The notes under the pieces were generated by a model. That model did no database searches, was not told the origin of the DNA, and worked only from the letters and a program-made list of their open reading frames with translations. From Alphaproteobacteria bacterium (lineage in GTDB: Bacteria > Pseudomonadota > Alphaproteobacteria > Sphingomonadales > Sphingomonadaceae), in contig JAFANP010000052.1 in NCBI GenBank assembly GCA_019232625.1, positions 1 to 64,000 of the forward strand: 64,000 nt of DNA. Reading direction: 5' to 3'. The position numbers and the translations under genes are program-made. Below are positions 60,607-64,000 of the stretch, one piece after another (the stretch's first letter is position 1; each line of letters opens with the position of its first letter).

Positions 60607-61260
60607 TCAGCGCGCCTGCGCTTGCGCCCTTTGCTGGGCGACGATCGCCCTCGCCCGCTCCAGGAGCATGAGCTGCTCCTCGACCTGACCACGCCAGCGG
60701 GCGCCGGGCGGCGCGGTGGCGAGGAGGCGGCGCCAGATCGCCTCGGCCTCGTCGAGGCGACCGCCCTGCGCGAGCGAGAGGCCGTAGAAGAAGCTCGGTG
60801 CCGGGTGCCGCGGCGCGAGTGCGGCGGCGCGGCGGAAGGCGAGCTCCGCGGCCGGCGTCATCAGCCCTCCGGCGTGGAGGACGAGGGCGTTGCCGTAGCC
60901 GATCCACAAGGTCGCGTTGTCCGGGTGCGCCTTGAGCGCGGCGCCGATCAGCTGCGCCGCGCCCTCGGTGTCGCCGGCGCGCAGATAGGTGTCGGCCATG
61001 GTCAGCCAGGCGTCGGCATTGTCGAAGCGGCCCAGCATGTCGTGGCGCATCGCCGAAAAGGCGTTTTCCGGCACCTCCCGCTGCTCCGCGGCGCGGGTGG
61101 GGCTGCCGGCGAGGTTGGGGCGGCCCTGCCAGGCATAGCCCGCCAGCGCGATCAGCATCGCCGCGCCGACGAGCTGAAGTCCGGCGCCTTCGAGCCGGGC
61201 GAACCGCCACAAGGCGGCGAAGACGATCAGCGCCAAGGCGAGGAGGAAGATCCAGCCCAT
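60607..61260 (-). CDS. ccmI: Cytochrome c biogenesis TPR protein CcmI/CycH-like
   Basis: MGWIFLLALALIVFAALW, AEQREVPENAFSAMRHDMLGRFDNADAWLTMADTYLRAGDTEGAAQLI; position after ccmH. Confidence 0.82.
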   Translation of the reverse strand: MGWIFLLALALIVFAALWRFARLEGAGLQLVGAAMLIALAGYAWQGRPNLAGSPTRAAEQREVPENAFSAMRHDMLGRFDNADAWLTMADTYLRAGDTEGAAQLIGAALKAHPDNATLWIGYGNALVLHAGGLMTPAAELAFRRAAALAPRHPAPSFFYGLSLAQGGRLDEAEAIWRRLLATAPPGARWRGQVEEQLMLLERARAIVAQQRAQAQAR

Positions 61261-61685
61261 CAGCGCCGCCGCCGCCGGAAGCGGCCCCGCGCCAGCCAGG
61301 CGCCGAGCAGGAGGAGGAGGACGGGCGCGGCCCAGAGCGGCCAGGTGAGCGGCTCGACCGGCGGCCTGTAGCTCACCCATTCGCCGTAGCGCTCGACCAG
61401 CCAGCGGCGGATCGCCTCGGGCTTTTCCCCGGCCTTGATGCGCTCGCGCACCAGGCCCCGCATGTCGCCGGCCATGTCGGCATCGCTGTCGGCGATCGAC
61501 TGGCCCTGGCAGACGAGGCAGCGCAGCGTCTCCATCAGCGCCTTGGCCTCGGCCTCCTGCCTGGGGTCCGGAAGCTGGGTGTAGGCGTAGGGCGAGGGCG
61601 GCAGGGCGGATTGGGCGAGCGCCGGGACGGCGAGGACGAAGGCGAGCGCCGCGACGATCCTCCCCGGAACCGGCAGGGGGACCAT
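61260..61685 (-). CDS. ccmH: Cytochrome c-type biogenesis protein CcmH (CycL)
   Basis: LMETLRCLVCQGQSIADSDADMAGDMRGLVRERIKAGEKPEAIRRWLVERYGEWVSYRPP; start at 61685 or 61694. Confidence 0.93.
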   Translation of the reverse strand: MVPLPVPGRIVAALAFVLAVPALAQSALPPSPYAYTQLPDPRQEAEAKALMETLRCLVCQGQSIADSDADMAGDMRGLVRERIKAGEKPEAIRRWLVERYGEWVSYRPPVEPLTWPLWAAPVLLLLLGAWLARGRFRRRRR

Positions 61686-61772
61686 GCGCAGCATGGTGGA
61701 GGGGCTGCTGCGGAGTCCGTGCAAGCCCCTCCACCCCGCTCCGCGCGGTCCCCCTCCCCGTCCCGGGGAGTA
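61655..61772. repeat. Palindromic repeat, family R1 copy 3, overlapping the ccmH start
   Basis: GGGGGACCATGCGCAGCATGGTGGAGGGGC...GCCCCTCCACCCCGCTCCGCGCGGTCCCCCTCCCC. Confidence 0.8.
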
Positions 61773-61789
61773 TTTGGAACGCACCCCGC

Positions 61790-62317
61790 TCACTTCGCTC
61801 GCTCCCAGGCGGCATGGATGGCGTCGACCTCCTCGGGGCGGATGTCGCCGATATGCTGGAGGCGGATGATTCCGCGGCCGTCGACGAGGAAGGTCTCGGG
61901 AACGCCCGAGGAGCCGAGCGCGAACTGGACCTGGCTGCGCGGATCGGCGCCGACCCGCTCGAACGGGTCGCCATAATCGCGGAGGAAGGCGGCGACGTCC
62001 TCGCCGCGGTCGCGGATGGCGACGGCGTCGATGGGAATTCCTCGCCGCTTGAGCGCCATCAGCTGCGGCGCCTCGGCGCGGCAGGGCAGGCACCAGCTGG
62101 CGAAGACGTTGACGAGGCGCGGGCCGCCGCGGGCGAGGTCGGCCGCGGCGAGGCCGGGATGTCCGGGGACCGCCGGCGCCAGCGCGAAGGCGGGGACCGG
62201 CTTGCCGATCATCTGCGAGCGGATCGCGGGATCGTCGCGCTTGCCGAGCCCGAGCAGGAAGACGAGCAGGAAGGCCGCGAAGACCGCGAGCGGCAGCCAG
62301 ATGAGCGCCCGCCTCAT
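61790..62317 (-). CDS. dsbE: DsbE/CcmG thiol:disulfide interchange protein
   Basis: LVNVFASWCLPCRAEAPQLMAL, GSSGVPETFLVDGRGIIRLQHIGDI. Confidence 0.94.
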   Translation of the reverse strand: MRRALIWLPLAVFAAFLLVFLLGLGKRDDPAIRSQMIGKPVPAFALAPAVPGHPGLAAADLARGGPRLVNVFASWCLPCRAEAPQLMALKRRGIPIDAVAIRDRGEDVAAFLRDYGDPFERVGADPRSQVQFALGSSGVPETFLVDGRGIIRLQHIGDIRPEEVDAIHAAWERAK

Positions 62318-64000
62318 GCCCAGGCCTCCTCGTCTCCGCGGCGGCGGGCGCGGCGCGCGCGGCGGACTCGGCCGACGAGGGCGAGGAAGCCGCCGAGCGC
62401 GACCATGAAGCCGCCGAGCCAGATGAGGGTGACGAACGGCTTCCACCACAAGCGCAGCTGCCAGCGCCCCGACTCGTCGGTCCGGCCGATGACGGTGTAG
62501 AGCTGGCCGTCGAGGCGGGTGGCGATCGCCGCCTCGCTCGTCTCGGTCGGCGGCGCGAAGAAAGCGCGCGCCTGCGGCCTGAGGAGGAACGGGCGGCCGC
62601 CGCCGCGGCGGGCGGTGAGCCTCGCCTCGATCGCCGTCCAATTGGGCCCGGCGACCGGCTGTACGGCGTCGAAGCGGACCGCATAGGGGCCGACCGAGAC
62701 CGTCTCGCCGGGCCGGGCCGCCACCAGCCTCTCCTCGGTGAAGGCGGCGTTGGACGCCATTCCGGCGAGGCTGACGGCGATGCCGAGGTGGGAAACGACC
62801 ATCCCCCAGATGAAGAGCGGCGTGCGCCTGAGGTTGCGCCCCCAGAGCGGCGCCAGGCTCGCCGTGCCGACTCCGAGCGCCAGGACGAGGCCGAGCAGCG
62901 GCAGCAGCCCCATGCCCGGCAGCAGCAGCATCGCCGCGAGCAAGGCGAGGGCGGTCGCGGCGAGCGGGACTCGCAGGCGGCGCCCGGCATCCTTCAACCG
63001 GTCGCGCCTCCAGCGCAGCGCGGGGCCGAGCGCCATCGCCAGCACCAGCGCGAGGGCGATCGGCCCTGCGGCGCTGTTGAAGTAAGGCGGGCCGACCGAG
63101 ACCTTGACCCCCATCGCCTCGGTCGCGAGCGGGTAGAGCGTGCCGACCAGGACGAGGCCGAGGATGACGGTGAGCAGCAGGTTGTTGAGCACCAGCGCGC
63201 CCTCGCGGCTGACCGGCTCGAACGTCGTCCCCTCCTTCACCGTGCCGACCCGCGCGCCGAACAAGGCGAGCGCACCGCCGATGTACAGAGCGAGCAGGAG
63301 GAGGATGAAGGCGCCGCGGCGCGGATCGACGGCGAAGGCGTGGACGCTGGTGAGGATTCCGGAGCGGACGAGGAAGGTGCCGACCATCGACATGGAGAAG
63401 GCGACGACCGCCAGCATCACCGTCCAGGCGCGCAGCGAATCCCGGGTGGCGAGGACGGTCACGGAGTGGAGCAAGGCGGTCGCCGCCAGCCACGGCATGA
63501 GCGAGGCGTTCTCCACCGGATCCCAGAACCACCAGCCGCCCCAGCCCAGCTCGTAATAGGCCCAGTAGGAGCCGGCGGTGATGCCGAGGGTGAGGAAGAT
63601 CCAGGCGATCAGCACCCAGGGGCGCATCGCTCGGGCGAAGGCGGGGCCGACGTCGCGGGTGACGAGCGCGCCAACCGCGAAGCTGAAGGCGATCGAGATG
63701 CCGACATAGCCGAAATAGAGGGTGGGCGGATGGAAGGCGAGACCCGGGTCCTGGAGCAGGGGATTGAGGCCGTTGCCTTCGAGCGGCGGTGGATCGAGGC
63801 GGCGGAACGGGTTCGAAGCGAAGAGCAGGAAGGCATAGAAGCCGAGGCCGATCGCCGCCTGCGCCGCCAGCGTGGCGAGCAAGGTGCGCTCGGGAAGGCT
63901 GCGCTCGAACAGGGCGACGGCGGCGCCGGCGACGGCGAGCACCGTCACCCAGAGCAGCATCGAGCCTTCGTGATTCCCCCAGGCGCCGGCGAACTTGTAG
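62314..64000 (-). CDS. ccmF: Heme lyase CcmF/NrfE (N-terminus beyond window)
   Basis: YKFAGAWGNHEGSMLLWVTVL, LLQDPGLAFHPPTLYFGYVG, YYELGWGGWWFWDPVENASLMPWLAATALLHS. Confidence 0.96.
   Translation of the reverse strand, partial: YKFAGAWGNHEGSMLLWVTVLAVAGAAVALFERSLPERTLLATLAAQAAIGLGFYAFLLFASNPFRRLDPPPLEGNGLNPLLQDPGLAFHPPTLYFGYVGISIAFSFAVGALVTRDVGPAFARAMRPWVLIAWIFLTLGITAGSYWAYYELGWGGWWFWDPVENASLMPWLAATALLHSVTVLATRDSLRAWTVMLAVVAFSMSMVGTFLVRSGILTSVHAFAVDPRRGAFILLLLALYIGGALALFGARVGTVKEGTTFEPVSREGALVLNNLLLTVILGLVLVGTLYPLATEAMGVKVSVGPPYFNSAAGPIALALVLAMALGPALRWRRDRLKDAGRRLRVPLAATALALLAAMLLLPGMGLLPLLGLVLALGVGTASLAPLWGRNLRRTPLFIWGMVVSHLGIAVSLAGMASNAAFTEERLVAARPGETVSVGPYAVRFDAVQPVAGPNWTAIEARLTARRGGGRPFLLRPQARAFFAPPTETSEAAIATRLDGQLYTVIGRTDESGRWQLRLWWKPFVTLIWLGGFMVALGGFLALVGRVRRARRARRRGDEEAWA

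Overview
This 64-kb window is a high-GC alphaproteobacterial chromosome segment, most likely from a sphingomonad (inferred from gene order and protein families). I see no phage, CRISPR array, IS element or canonical defence system. Main blocks: the 3' part of mfd; a GGDEF/EAL protein; nadK; tRNA-Asn; secA; trxA-addA and addB-murU-amgK-tsaE-divL, with about 6 kb of unrelated genes between addA and addB; def/recR and fmt/truA; an exosortase-A (XrtA) exopolysaccharide locus of about 17 kb including an acyl-CoA ligase/ACP/acyltransferase module; trxB; hppD; an ABC exporter; tRNA-Met; two kup paralogs; ald; and a ccmF-dsbE-ccmH-ccmI cytochrome c maturation cluster that runs off the right edge. The most interesting signals are non-coding. 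(1) There is a tandem pair of small-RNA-like units at about 20.28-20.48 kb. The second has an exact EcfG-type general-stress promoter (GGAAC-N16-CGTT), an 8-bp hairpin presenting a 19-nt C-rich loop and a strong intrinsic terminator, an architecture like the stress sRNA GsrN of Caulobacter. (2) Further EcfG-like promoters lie upstream of hemerythrin, DUF3775 and DUF3072 genes. (3) Several families of imperfect palindromic repeats sit in intergenic DNA and also supply coding sequence: the last ~44 codons of a glycosyltransferase, the start of ccmH and the C-terminus of a decarboxylase. (4) There is an unannotated 26-aa membrane ORF with a palindrome-overlapped promoter. All calls come from reading the sequence and the supplied ORF translations; no database search was run.
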